Notes: a model not told the origin generated them from the letters alone. DNA of 64,000 bases from Modicisalibacter sp033446685 (GCF_033446685.1 NZ_JAWQLY010000014.1:1-64000); one strand, 5' to 3'; shown: positions 50,543 to 59,371, counted from the first letter of the stretch. Program-made: numbers and translations.

Positions 50543-50565
50543 AAGCCCCGCCGCTGGCGGGGCTT
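50543..50565 (-). terminator. intrinsic terminator after the aldehyde dehydrogenase gene
   Basis: On the minus strand AAGCCCCGCC pairs with GGCGGGGCTT around a 3-nt loop (10-bp stem), then TCTTGC. It lies 15 nt past the dehydrogenase stop codon and before the aldo/keto reductase start. Confidence 0.7.
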
Positions 50566-50579
50566 GGCACGACATGCAA

Positions 50580-51959
50580 TCAGGCCGCGACGTAGACGGT
50601 ACGCACGTTGAGGAACTCGCCGAAGCCGTATTCGCTCTGCTCGCGTCCGTAGCCGCTGCCCTTGACGCCGCCGAACGGCAGCTCGGCGAAGGGGGTGGTC
50701 GGGCGGTTGACGAAGCTCATGCCCACCTCCAGGCGTCGCGCGACCTGCTCGGCGCGCTTGACGTCCTGGCCGACCACGGTGCCGCCCAATCCGTAGGGGC
50801 TGTTGTTGGCCAGCTCGATGGCATGTTCGGTGTCGTCGGCGGTCACCACCGAGGCCACCGGGCCGAACAGCTCCTCGTCGAAGGCCGGGTTGCCGGGCGC
50901 GACGTTGGTCAGCACGGTCGGCGCGTACCAGGCGCCGGGCTTGTCGAGGATCTCGCCGCCGGTCTCGACCCGTGCGCCGTTGCGCACGGCGCGCTTGACC
51001 TGATCGTGGAGATCGTCGCGCAGGTCCTTGCGTGACATCGGGCCGATGTTGGTGCTCTCGTCCATCGGATCGCCCACGCGGAGTTTCTGTACCTGGTCGA
51101 CGAGGCGCTCGGTGAAGCGCTCAACCAGCGGTTCGACCACGATCAGCCGCTTGGCGGCCGCGCAGCTCTGGCCGGTGTTGTCGAAGCGCCCATCGATGGC
51201 GATCTCGACCGCCTTGTCGACGTCGGCGTCGTCGAGCACGATCAGCGGGTCGATGCCGCCGAGCTCCAGCACGCTGGGCTTGATCAGCTCGCCGGCGGTC
51301 TTGGCCACCGCCTTGCCGGCTTCCTCGCTGCCGGTCAGCGTCACCCCGCAGACGATCGGATCGCGCATGATGTCGGCGATCTCGCTAGAGGACACCGGCA
51401 GCCAGGTGAAGGTGCCGTCCTCGAAGCCGGCGTCATGGAACAGCTGGGTGATCAGCTTGGCGCTGCCCGGCACGTTGGAGGCGTGCTTGAGCAGGCAGGC
51501 GTTGCCGCCGGCCAGGTTGGGCGCGGCAAAGCGCACGACCTGATAGAGCGGATAGTTCCATGGCATCACCCCGAGCACCGCGCCCATCGGGTCGCGGACC
51601 ACCTCGGCTTTTTGAGCGCCGGCCACCTGCTTGGGCTTGGGCGCCATGAAGCTTTCGGCATTGTCGGCGTAGAAGCGCACGATGGCGGCCGAGATCTGGG
51701 TCTCGGCGATCACGTCGCCGAATTTCTTGCCCATCTCGTGGCAGATAACTTCGGCGATGTCGGCCTGGCGTTTCTCGATCAGGTCGGCCACGGCGTGCAG
51801 TTTCCTGGCGCGTTCGGCGACCGGCAACCTGCGCAACTCGTCGAAGCCGCGGCGGGTGCCGTCCAGCTTGGCCCTGATCTCCGACTCGCTGAGCATCTCG
51901 TGCTCGCCGATCACCTTGTCGTTGGCGGGGTTCACGGCGGTTAGCGTCTTGCGGCTCAT
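50580..51959 (-). CDS. NAD(P)-dependent aldehyde dehydrogenase, succinate-semialdehyde type
   Basis: 459 residues, the length of the Sad/YneI succinate-semialdehyde dehydrogenase group. The catalytic Glu is in VLELGGIDPL, and the nucleophilic Cys in NTGQSCAAAKRLIV. PWNYPLYQ and FGGVKGSGYGREQSEYG are typical. CAAGGAGGATGCG precedes the ATG at 51959. Glycine in the usual ELGGSDP motif is followed by isoleucine rather than Ser (GGIDP), which may alter substrate scope. It is a single gene. Confidence 0.88.
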   Translation of the reverse strand: MSRKTLTAVNPANDKVIGEHEMLSESEIRAKLDGTRRGFDELRRLPVAERARKLHAVADLIEKRQADIAEVICHEMGKKFGDVIAETQISAAIVRFYADNAESFMAPKPKQVAGAQKAEVVRDPMGAVLGVMPWNYPLYQVVRFAAPNLAGGNACLLKHASNVPGSAKLITQLFHDAGFEDGTFTWLPVSSSEIADIMRDPIVCGVTLTGSEEAGKAVAKTAGELIKPSVLELGGIDPLIVLDDADVDKAVEIAIDGRFDNTGQSCAAAKRLIVVEPLVERFTERLVDQVQKLRVGDPMDESTNIGPMSRKDLRDDLHDQVKRAVRNGARVETGGEILDKPGAWYAPTVLTNVAPGNPAFDEELFGPVASVVTADDTEHAIELANNSPYGLGGTVVGQDVKRAEQVARRLEVGMSFVNRPTTPFAELPFGGVKGSGYGREQSEYGFGEFLNVRTVYVAA

Positions 51960-52201
51960 CGCATCCTCCTTGGCGTTGACTGCTAGGGAGCGCGTGTTCA
52001 TTCCATTCGCATGCTCACAGTGTAGACAGTGATGCTGAGACACCGTCCCTTCAAGGGGGGCGCTAAAGGGCGCGACGAGTCCCCGTTTCGATTATCTTAT
52101 GCCGCTGAGCGTGAGGAGCCCGCTCGATGGCCGCCCGCGTTGATTTCGTTCACAGTAACGGGCTGCGGCCCGACGACGAAGGCCGGATAGAGGAGGAGTT
52201 C

Positions 52202-53308
52202 GTGAAGCTGTTAGCTGACCCAAGACACATCGGATGGCTCGTCTGCTCAGTGCTGGTGCTGATCATGACCCTCGGCACGGGACTGGCATCGGCCAACCCC
52301 GAGGCGGATTGCGACCGCCGCGTCAGACCGGGGGAGGACCTGCAGAATGCGTTCGACGGCTTGCCAAGCAACGGCCAGCACCAGACGGTATGCCTCGACG
52401 CGGGCACCTATCGCCTCAACGAGATGGTGGTGATAGAGCGCGGCAACCTGACGCTACGCGGCCAGGCGAGCGAGGGGGCAAAGGCCACGGTGCTGCAGAT
52501 GCAGGAGGGCATTTCCAGCCCGGTGCTGGTGCTGGGCGATGCGTACCATCGCGAACCGCAAAGCCCCGTTCGCCAGGTCACGGTGGAAGACCTGGCGATC
52601 CGCGGCGACGCGAGCACGGAGCGCGAGTTCAAGCCGGCGCTGCCTTACCTGAGCAATAGCGGACTGATCGTCAGGCGCGGTGAAGGCATCGTGCTGCGTA
52701 ACCTGGATATTCGCCATTGTCGCAGCGCCTGCCTGCTGACCGAGTATCACAGTCGGGATGTGCTGATCGAGAACAACTATATCAGCCAGGCCGAGTGGGA
52801 TGGCTTGTCGCTCAACCGGGCCGGGCCGACGCGGGTGGTCGGCAACGTCATCGAGGACAACGTGGCGGCGGGCATTACCGTCGAATACCTGCAGGGCAGC
52901 GAGGTCGTCGACAACGTCATCGCCGATAACGGCTCGCATGGCCTGTACCTGGCCGACGCCGAGCACAATCGTTTCAGCAACAACCTGATCAGGAACAATC
53001 AACTGGCCGGGGTGTTCCTGACCTGTTCGATCCGCCATCGTGACCCGGTGCTGTGCTGGGACGACAGCTTCAGCCGCGACAACGTGTTCAGCAACAATCG
53101 CTTCGAGCACAATCGCTACGGCTTTCGTATCGCGGTGGACAAGGCCGCCAACTGCCAGGAACGCGGCGGGCCGCCGACCAATGTCTCGCGGGGCGATGTC
53201 TTCGTCGACAGTCCCAACAAGGAACCCGCCTGGGAAGAGTACGGCCGTTGTATCGCCTATGACGGCAGCCGAACCCTCGAGACGCCGGATTCGCAGAGCC
53301 CGGGCTGA
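52202..53308 (+). CDS. secreted right-handed parallel beta-helix protein
   Basis: 368 residues with an N-terminal signal/anchor (GWLVCSVLVLIMTLGTGLASA). The body is a repeat array of Asn-rich coils (NYISQAEWDGLSL, NVIEDNVAAGITVEYLQG, NVIADNGSHGLYLADA, NLIRNNQLAGVFLT, NRFEHNRYGF), as in NosD/pectate-lyase-like helices. It may bind or cut a polysaccharide; no catalytic set is certain. Start: GTG at 52202 with AGGAGGAG upstream. Cysteines in the last third (NCQERG) may form disulfides. Confidence 0.78.
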   Translation: MKLLADPRHIGWLVCSVLVLIMTLGTGLASANPEADCDRRVRPGEDLQNAFDGLPSNGQHQTVCLDAGTYRLNEMVVIERGNLTLRGQASEGAKATVLQMQEGISSPVLVLGDAYHREPQSPVRQVTVEDLAIRGDASTEREFKPALPYLSNSGLIVRRGEGIVLRNLDIRHCRSACLLTEYHSRDVLIENNYISQAEWDGLSLNRAGPTRVVGNVIEDNVAAGITVEYLQGSEVVDNVIADNGSHGLYLADAEHNRFSNNLIRNNQLAGVFLTCSIRHRDPVLCWDDSFSRDNVFSNNRFEHNRYGFRIAVDKAANCQERGGPPTNVSRGDVFVDSPNKEPAWEEYGRCIAYDGSRTLETPDSQSPG

Positions 53309-53341
53309 GCGTTGCTCACGCGAGCGCGGGCGGCCGGCCGT

Positions 53342-53698
53342 TCAAAGCGCCGCCAGGCGGCGCGAGTTGGCGGTGCTGCGGCTATGGTAGGGCTCGAGCG
53401 CACGTTGTCCGGTTTCCCACCAGGGGGCGTAGCTGCCGGTACACAGGCTGAACAGCGATTGCTGCAGCTGTGCGGCGACCTCGATTCCGGCATCGAGCTT
53501 CTCGGTCACCATGCGCTGGTTCTCGTCGAGCATGGCCGGGCTGGTGGGCACGCGCGTGCACCAGAGATTATTGCGCAGGGCGATCGTCGACAGCGACGAG
53601 GTCCAGAGTTCATAGGTCATCAGGCTGACCGACCAGATGCCACTGAGGGCCGCCGGAGAGAATGGCATCAGCGGATCGAGAGCGGAGGTTTGACGCAT
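53342..53698 (-). CDS. conserved hypothetical protein, possibly phasin-like
   Basis: 118 residues, with an N-terminal half rich in aromatic residues (MTYELWTSSLSTIALRNNLW) and a helical, amphipathic C-terminal half (MVTEKLDAGIEVAAQLQQ). This resembles small phasin or polyhydroxyalkanoate-granule proteins, but the similarity is weak and the ribosome site is poor. It is convergent with the beta-helix gene. No signal peptide. Confidence is moderate. Confidence 0.5.
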   Translation of the reverse strand: MRQTSALDPLMPFSPAALSGIWSVSLMTYELWTSSLSTIALRNNLWCTRVPTSPAMLDENQRMVTEKLDAGIEVAAQLQQSLFSLCTGSYAPWWETGQRALEPYHSRSTANSRRLAAL

Positions 53699-53899
53699 GG
53701 GCGAACACCGTGGTGGGCTTGGCTACATGGATTTATCGGCAGCAGGACCGAATGTCTTCAGTGCATACTACAGGGATACCGGTCGCCATGCTGCATTGCA
53801 GTATCGGCATCCGCAACCGCCTCGGCTACGCTGAGGGCGTGGCGCCTCGCCGCCATCGGGCGGCAAGGATTCAGGGAAGAGCCGAAATAGGAGACGCTC

Positions 53900-54199
53900 A
53901 TGAGAGACGAAACGCTTTGGTCACTGCTCAGCACCGGCGCGGCCATCGCCGCTGGCATAGCCGCCAGGAACGGTACGCGCAAGGCCTATGAACGCAAGAT
54001 CGGCAAGCCTCCGCTCGATCCCTACGATCGTGACGTGAAGTGGCGTCATGCGCTGCTGTGGGGGGCGGGCACCGGGATGGTCGTCGGCGTGTCGCGAATC
54101 ATCGGTCGGCGCGCCGGCAGCGAGGCGGTACGGCGGGTCCAGCGTCGCCGTCAGCGCCGCCAACGGCTGCTCGATTACGGCCGTCGCCCGCTGGGCTAG
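53900..54199 (+). CDS. DUF4235-like small protein
   Basis: 99 residues with two hydrophobic segments (LLSTGAAIAAGIAARNGT and ALLWGAGTGMVVGVSRIIG) around a PLDPYDRDVKW motif, ending in an arginine-rich tail (RRVQRRRQRRQRL). This matches the DUF4235 pattern of small inner-membrane proteins. GGAGACGCTC precedes the ATG. Function is unknown. The basic tail could contact the membrane surface or nucleic acid. Confidence 0.68.
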   Translation: MRDETLWSLLSTGAAIAAGIAARNGTRKAYERKIGKPPLDPYDRDVKWRHALLWGAGTGMVVGVSRIIGRRAGSEAVRRVQRRRQRRQRLLDYGRRPLG

Positions 54200-54234
54200 C
54201 GGCATTGAGCGGCATGCGACCAAAGGCGAATATA

Positions 54235-54264
54235 TTAGACCAAGGTCTAAGGTTTGGGCATAAT
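54235..54264 (+). promoter_or_regulatory. promoter with overlapping palindromic operator before a 50-residue gene
   Basis: TTAGACCAAGGTCTAA at 54235-54250 has perfect 7-bp half-sites around AA. TTAGAC (54235-54240) can serve as -35 and CATAAT (54259-54264) as -10, with 18-bp spacing. The operator therefore overlaps the -35, a layout for repression. The TAGACC/GGTCTA half-sites resemble NemR-type TetR boxes, although those have a 4-bp spacer. Confidence 0.6.
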
Positions 54265-54298
54265 AGTCGGTAACTTGTAATCAACAGGGGCAAGAACC

Positions 54299-54451
54299 AT
54301 GACTACCCAGACTTCCTCCCTTTCCAGCGCCGCTCGGGCTTCCTTGTTGAAGCGTATCGGGGTGAAGGCCTATCGCCTGCTCGACAGCATGACCGAGAGC
54401 GCCTATCGCGGCTTCCTGGCCCAAAGCGCCGGTCGTTACGGCATCGACTGA
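54299..54451 (+). CDS. 50-residue protein of unknown function
   Basis: Short reading frame from an ATG with AGGGGCAAGAACC upstream. The protein is Ser/Ala-rich at the N-terminus, with an amphipathic helix (LLKRIGVKAYRLLDSMTESAYRG, here in parts) containing conserved-looking tyrosines and ending GRYGID. No signal peptide or long hydrophobic run is visible. The strong upstream promoter/operator supports it as a real gene. No family is recognised. Confidence 0.6.
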   Translation: MTTQTSSLSSAARASLLKRIGVKAYRLLDSMTESAYRGFLAQSAGRYGID

Positions 54452-54481
54452 ACCCTCGGTCGCGGACCGGTAGTCGTCGCT

Positions 54482-55870
54482 TCAGATCCAGTCCAGCCAT
54501 TGCCACCACAGGTAATCCAGCGGCCACAATAGCCCCAGGCTGAGGGCCGCCATGATCAGCAGCACCCGCATGGCGTCGCGCAGTCGCAAGCCGGTGCTGA
54601 TCAGGCCTACCACCAGCGGCGGCGCCTGGTAGGGCAACAGTACGGTAGAAAACCCCACCACCTGACTCATGGTGATCGCTTCCGGCGACCAACCGGTTAT
54701 CGTGGCCATCTCCGGGGCCAGCGGCGTGAGTACCGCCGGCACCCCGGGTAACGTGACCAACGTGCCCAGCGCCGTCGCCAGACCGCTCAGCAGGCCGAAG
54801 GTCGCCGCATCGCCGGTGGTGCCCAGAGGCAACGCTTCGAGCAGGACGTGTGCGATGCGCGCGCCGAGCCCGCTTGCATGCGCCAGCGCGCCGAGACTGA
54901 CGATTCCCGCCACATAGATCAGCGACTCGAAGTTCAGCGACTGCAGCGGTCTGTCTTTCATCAGTCCGCTGCCCGGAAACAGACAGACGAGCGCGATAGC
55001 CATGCCGATCCAGGCCGGTGAAACGCCATGCCAGGCATCGCTCAGCCACAGCAGTACGGCCGCGGCGAGCAGCCAGGCGAGCCGCCTCTGCGCCCCGTTC
55101 AGGGGCGACGAAGCGCCGGCTTGCCGCGCCTCGGGTCGTGGGTCGCTGTCCGGGTAGAGGCGCAGCATCACCCACACCAGGATGATCGCCTTGAGCAACC
55201 CGAGCACCGGAAAGTGCAGCAGCAGATAGGCGCTGTAGCTCGGCGGCTCGCCAAGCACCGTCTCGGCGGCACCCATCAGCACGTTGTTGGGCACGTTGGC
55301 CGGCAGGATCGCGAAGGTCGGCAGATAGGTGCCCATCATGCCGCCGAGAATCACCCCGGTGCGTCCGCGCCGGCCCTTCGCGTAGCCGAGATGGTCGGCC
55401 AGCGTGACCAGGATCGGCGCCATCAACACGATACGACCCATCGCCGAGGGCATGACGAAGGCCATCGTCAGCCCCAATGTCACCACTCCGCCCACCGCCA
55501 GCCGGTAGGAGGGCGCCAGGAGCGGCCCGACGCGGCTGGCCAGGTTGCCGCCCAGCCCGGTGTGCTGAATGGCGGCGCCGATCACCAGCCCCGAGAACAC
55601 CAGCCAGGTCGCCGCCGACGAGAAGCCGGCAAACACCGTATCGGCATCCGCCACACCGGCCACCGTGCAGAGCGTGAAGAACGCCAGCGCGGTCAGCCAT
55701 TGCGGCAGCCAACCGGTCGCCCACAAGGCGATCGACAGCACCACCACACTCGCGGCGCGCAGCAGCGGAGCGGCCGAGGGCCACGCCAGCAGAAACCCAG
55801 CCACCCCCAGCAGCCCCGCCAGGGCGACGAGAGTGCGGACCGGTAGGCGGGTGAGCATGACGGCGGACAT
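54482..55870 (-). CDS. SLC13/DASS-type anion transporter
   Basis: 462 residues and about twelve helices, with DASS-like segments such as FVMPSAMGRIVLMAPIL, NVPNNVLMGAAE and VTLPGVPAVLTPLAPEMA. Two Asn/Ser-Pro loops usual for sodium and anion sites are visible in degenerate form. It probably imports dicarboxylate, sulfate or another anion with Na+. It is a single gene, convergent with the 50-residue gene. Confidence 0.78.
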   Translation of the reverse strand: MSAVMLTRLPVRTLVALAGLLGVAGFLLAWPSAAPLLRAASVVVLSIALWATGWLPQWLTALAFFTLCTVAGVADADTVFAGFSSAATWLVFSGLVIGAAIQHTGLGGNLASRVGPLLAPSYRLAVGGVVTLGLTMAFVMPSAMGRIVLMAPILVTLADHLGYAKGRRGRTGVILGGMMGTYLPTFAILPANVPNNVLMGAAETVLGEPPSYSAYLLLHFPVLGLLKAIILVWVMLRLYPDSDPRPEARQAGASSPLNGAQRRLAWLLAAAVLLWLSDAWHGVSPAWIGMAIALVCLFPGSGLMKDRPLQSLNFESLIYVAGIVSLGALAHASGLGARIAHVLLEALPLGTTGDAATFGLLSGLATALGTLVTLPGVPAVLTPLAPEMATITGWSPEAITMSQVVGFSTVLLPYQAPPLVVGLISTGLRLRDAMRVLLIMAALSLGLLWPLDYLWWQWLDWI

Positions 55871-56094
55871 GGCGCTTCCTGAGAACGGGATGAGAGCTGG
55901 GAGGCGCCGAGTTTAGCAGGCGAATCAGTCGCCCACGAGGTCGGCCAGGCTAGCCGGTAGTGGCTCGGGCTGCATTTGCTGGCATCGCTGCGGTAGGCTA
56001 TGCGCCATTTCGAACGCCTCGCAATGCAGGGTGTCGGCGAGCGCGCCGCCCTTTCGGCGCCGTGGCCCCTTTCAGTGCACAAGAGAGCCAACCC

Positions 56095-56328
56095 ATGCAT
56101 CGACGTTTCGTCCTGCCCACCACGTTGTCAGGCTGGGGGGTTCTGCTCGCCTTTATAGGGCTGTTGGCGCTGGGGCTGTGGCCGGTCATCGGCTGGATCA
56201 ACCGGGCCCCGAGCTGGTTGGGCATGCCCGCCATCGTCGTCTGGAGCTACGCGGTGGTGTTCGCCAGTTGCGCCGTGATGGCGGTCGCCAATCGCTTCAT
56301 CGACACTGAGGGGCCCGACGATGACTAG
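56095..56328 (+). CDS. small membrane protein paired with a sodium:solute symporter
   Basis: 77 residues with two helices. The segment NRAPSWLGMPAIVVWSYAVVF repeats the N-R-x-P...G-x-P pattern of DUF3311 proteins such as the one at 45581. It overlaps the downstream symporter by 8 nt, just as in the other pair. It is likely an accessory subunit of that transporter. Confidence 0.72.
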   Translation: MHRRFVLPTTLSGWGVLLAFIGLLALGLWPVIGWINRAPSWLGMPAIVVWSYAVVFASCAVMAVANRFIDTEGPDDD

Positions 56329-57850
56329 CCCGGCCCCGCTTGCGATCACCCTGAGCTATGTGGTCGTCGTCATGGCGATCGGCCTGCATGCGCGCCGCGG
56401 GCGGCGCATGGACAGCCTGGAGGAGTGGGGCGTGGCCGGGCGCAGCATGGGCCCGGTGACGCTGTACCTGCTGATCGCCGCCGGGAGCGTCAGCGCCTAC
56501 ACCTTCATGGGCGCGCCGGGATGGGCCTATGCCAAGGGCGTGCCGGTGTTCTACGTGGTGGTGTATCTCGCCTACCTGGCGCTGGTGGCATGGTACTGCG
56601 GGCCCCGGGTCTGGGCGTTCGGCGAACGCTTCGGCCACGTCACCCAGGCCAGCGCCATCGCCGACCGCTACCAGAGTCCCTTTCTCGGCGGCCTGTCGGC
56701 GCTGGTGATGTCGGTGGGCTCGCTGGCCTACGCGGTGCTGCAGACCATCGGCTCCGCCTACATCCTTACGGTGATGAGCGGCGGGGCGATTCCGGTATGG
56801 CTGGGGGTGATCGGCGTGTTGAGCTGCATCGCCCTGTACCTGTTCGTCAGCGGCCAGCGGGCGATCGGCCGCACCAATGCCTTCCAGGGCGTGCTGATGT
56901 TCGCCGTCGCCTGGGCGGTGGGACTGTGGGCGGTGCACGCCGCCACCGGTGGCTGGCGGCTCGCCGCGGTATTCGATCGGCTGCGCGAGGAGCATGCCGC
57001 CTGGCTGAGCCTGCCCGGCGCCGGCGGCGACATGAGCTTCCGGTTCTGGACCACCTCGGTGATCGTCTCGATGTTGTCCTTCATGCCACCGGTCTGGACA
57101 CAATGGATGAGCGCCGCCTCGGCCGGCACCATCCGCCGCAGCGCCACCTGGCTGCCCAGCTATTACCTGGTGATCCTGCCGATGGTAATGGTGGGCTTCA
57201 TCGGCATCTATGCGCTGCCCGAACTGGCGCGTAGCGATACCGTGGTGCTGGAGTACGCCCTGCAGCACCTGCCGGCGGTATTGGTGGGTCTGCTCGGCGC
57301 GGGGACGCTGGCGGCGTCGATGTCGTCCTGCGAGCCGTTCATCCACTCGGTGGCGCTGAGCTACGGCAAGGACGTCATCCAGCCCTTGTGCGGGCTCTCG
57401 GACGCCGCCACTGCGCGGCTCGCCCGCTGGCTGATCGTGCCACTGATGGCGCTGGTCGTCGCGCCGCTGGCGATCGCCGAGCCGGGCAGCCTGGTGATGA
57501 TTCTGCTGATCGGGCTGGGATTCGCCACCCAGGTGATGCCGGCGTTCATCGGCATGTTCCTGTGGCCGCGTGCGTCACGGGTCGGGGTGATCGCCGGCAT
57601 CCTCGTCGGCTTCGTCGTCACCACCGCATTCACCACGCTGTGGAAGCACCCGCTGGGCATTCACGCCGGCTTCTGGGGGCTGATGATCAATCTGCCGGTG
57701 TTCGTCGCGGTGTCGCTGGCCACCCGCCCGGTGGATGCCGCGGTGACCGAGCGTTTCTTCCGCATCGCTGCGCCGCAGTGGTATCGGCGTCACGGTAAAA
57801 AGGTGATTCGGACCCACAACGCCCGAGAAAGCGCAGCACACAACGATTAG
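56321..57850 (+). CDS. sodium:solute symporter (SSS family)
   Basis: 509 residues, about thirteen helices. VTLYLLIAAGSVSAYTFMG, AIGRTNAFQGVLMFAVAW and TLAASMSSCEPFIHSVAL are SSS-type segments. The substrate is unknown, and no catabolic gene follows. The start overlaps the small partner gene in ATGACTAG. Its stop overlaps the convergent gene's by 3 bp. Confidence 0.85.
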   Translation: MTSPAPLAITLSYVVVVMAIGLHARRGRRMDSLEEWGVAGRSMGPVTLYLLIAAGSVSAYTFMGAPGWAYAKGVPVFYVVVYLAYLALVAWYCGPRVWAFGERFGHVTQASAIADRYQSPFLGGLSALVMSVGSLAYAVLQTIGSAYILTVMSGGAIPVWLGVIGVLSCIALYLFVSGQRAIGRTNAFQGVLMFAVAWAVGLWAVHAATGGWRLAAVFDRLREEHAAWLSLPGAGGDMSFRFWTTSVIVSMLSFMPPVWTQWMSAASAGTIRRSATWLPSYYLVILPMVMVGFIGIYALPELARSDTVVLEYALQHLPAVLVGLLGAGTLAASMSSCEPFIHSVALSYGKDVIQPLCGLSDAATARLARWLIVPLMALVVAPLAIAEPGSLVMILLIGLGFATQVMPAFIGMFLWPRASRVGVIAGILVGFVVTTAFTTLWKHPLGIHAGFWGLMINLPVFVAVSLATRPVDAAVTERFFRIAAPQWYRRHGKKVIRTHNARESAAHND

Positions 57851-58167
57851 CGCTCGCCGCAGTTGGCCCGGTAGCGCTCGCTGTCGGCACCCAGCGTCAC
57901 GCGCTCGCTGACCTTGCTGTAGAAGAACGCGCCGCCGCTGTCCGTCGGCGACGCGAGGGCGTATTCCCCGCAGACGCCATAGCCCTTGTTGACCTCGTGC
58001 ATGGCCGTCAGCTCGACCTTGATTGGGTCACGGCGCTCGCTGGCGAGCGAGGCGGCGATGGCCTGCTCGATGCGTTCGTCGAGCTGGCTGTCGGAGAACG
58101 CCTGGTAGCCGAAGATCGCGGCGAAGGCGATGACGCAGGTGGCGAGAGGGATGATCAGGTTGTGCAT
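57847..58167 (-). CDS. small hypothetical protein with N-terminal membrane segment
   Basis: 106 residues. An N-terminal hydrophobic helix (LIIPLATCVIAFAAIFGYQAF) is followed by a charged region and a C-terminal part with VCGEYALASPTDSGGAFFYS and a terminal cysteine. Two cysteines (about 68 and 103) could form a disulfide if the tail is periplasmic. No family is recognised. It lies between the symporter and fba genes. Confidence 0.55.
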   Translation of the reverse strand: MHNLIIPLATCVIAFAAIFGYQAFSDSQLDERIEQAIAASLASERRDPIKVELTAMHEVNKGYGVCGEYALASPTDSGGAFFYSKVSERVTLGADSERYRANCGER

Positions 58168-58230
58168 CGGGCGATCCCTGGTGGTTGGTTCGCGGGGCCG
58201 CTAGGCATCGCCAGGCAGGCGAGGCGTCCG

Positions 58231-58259
58231 TCGGCGAAGGCCGTTGAAGCCTTCGCCGA
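58231..58259 (-). terminator. hairpin downstream of fba
   Basis: TCGGCGAAGGC pairs with GCCTTCGCCGA around a 7-nt loop (11-bp stem), 18 nt past the fba stop on the minus strand. There is no T-tract. It is the probable end of the epd-pgk-fba transcript. Confidence 0.55.
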
Positions 58260-58277
58260 TGGACGTAGCCGCGGCGC

Positions 58278-59342
58278 TCAGTTCACCTGCGGCGCCAGTT
58301 CGCCGGTCTCGTAGCGCTGGGCCATCGCTTCCAGGCCGAGCGGCTTGATGCGGCTGGCGTTGCCGGCCGTGCCGAAGGCCTCGAAACGGGCGGTGCACAG
58401 CTCGCGCATGGCGCCGACGGTCTCCTTGAGGAACTTGCGCGGGTCGAACTCGGTCGGATTCTGGGCCAGGAAGCGGCGCACCGCGCCGGTCGAGGCCAGC
58501 CGCAGGTCGGTGTCGATATTGACCTTGCGCACGCCGTGGCGGATGCCTTCGACGATCTCCTCGACCGGCACGCCGTAGGTCTCGGGGATCTTGCCGCCAT
58601 ACTCGTTGATGATCTCGAGCCACTCCTGGGGCACCGAGGAGGAGCCGTGCATCACCAGGTGCGTATTGGGGATGCGCTCGTGGATGTGCCGGATGCGCGC
58701 GATGGACAGCGTGTCGCCGGTCGGCGGACGGGTGAACTTGTAGGCGCCGTGGCTGGTGCCGATGGCGATCGCCAGGGCATCGACGTGGGTCGCGGCAACG
58801 AAGGCGGCGGCCTCCTCGGGATCGGTGAGCATCTGTTCATGGGACAGCGTGCCCACGGCGCCGACGCCATCCTCTTCGCCGGCCTGGCCGGTCTCCAGGC
58901 TGCCCAGGCAACCCAGCTCGCCCTCGACGGAAACCCCGCAGGCGTGCGCCATCTCGACGCTGCGCCGGGTCACGTCGACGTTGTAGGCGTAGTCCGCGGG
59001 GGTCTTGCCGTCTTCCTCGAGCGAGCCGTCCATCATCACCGACGAGAAACCCAGCTGGATCGAGCGCTGGCAGACGGCGGGGCTGGTGCCATGGTCCTGA
59101 TGCATGACCACCGGAATGTGCGGGAACTCCTCGATCGCGGCCAGGATGAGATGGCGCAGGAAGGGCGCGCCGGCGTACTTGCGGGCGCCGGCGGAGGCCT
59201 GGACGATCACCGGCGAATCGGTGGCGTCGGCGGCTTCCATGATGGCGCGCATCTGTTCCAGGTTGTTGACGTTGAAGGCCGGCACGCCGTAGCCGTAATC
59301 GGCGGCGTGGTCGAGGAGTTGGCGCAGGCTGATCAGGGCCAT
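58278..59342 (-). CDS. fba: class II fructose-bisphosphate aldolase
   Basis: 354 residues of CbbA/FbaA-type class II aldolase. Zinc ligands lie in VMHQDHGTSP and in the HGSSS region (LVMHGSSSVPQEW), with IGTSHGAYKF and VNIDTDLRLA also conserved. It splits fructose 1,6-bisphosphate reversibly in glycolysis/gluconeogenesis. It follows pgk by 90 nt, with a hairpin in the gap, in the widespread epd-pgk-fba order. Confidence 0.95.
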   Translation of the reverse strand: MALISLRQLLDHAADYGYGVPAFNVNNLEQMRAIMEAADATDSPVIVQASAGARKYAGAPFLRHLILAAIEEFPHIPVVMHQDHGTSPAVCQRSIQLGFSSVMMDGSLEEDGKTPADYAYNVDVTRRSVEMAHACGVSVEGELGCLGSLETGQAGEEDGVGAVGTLSHEQMLTDPEEAAAFVAATHVDALAIAIGTSHGAYKFTRPPTGDTLSIARIRHIHERIPNTHLVMHGSSSVPQEWLEIINEYGGKIPETYGVPVEEIVEGIRHGVRKVNIDTDLRLASTGAVRRFLAQNPTEFDPRKFLKETVGAMRELCTARFEAFGTAGNASRIKPLGLEAMAQRYETGELAPQVN

Positions 59343-59371
59343 GGGTGTGCGTTTTCCTGATGGTGATAAAC

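Noticed and set aside
50543..50565. REP-like palindromic element
   Set aside because: It is a single hairpin placed just after a stop codon and fits an ordinary terminator; no further copies were noticed in the window.
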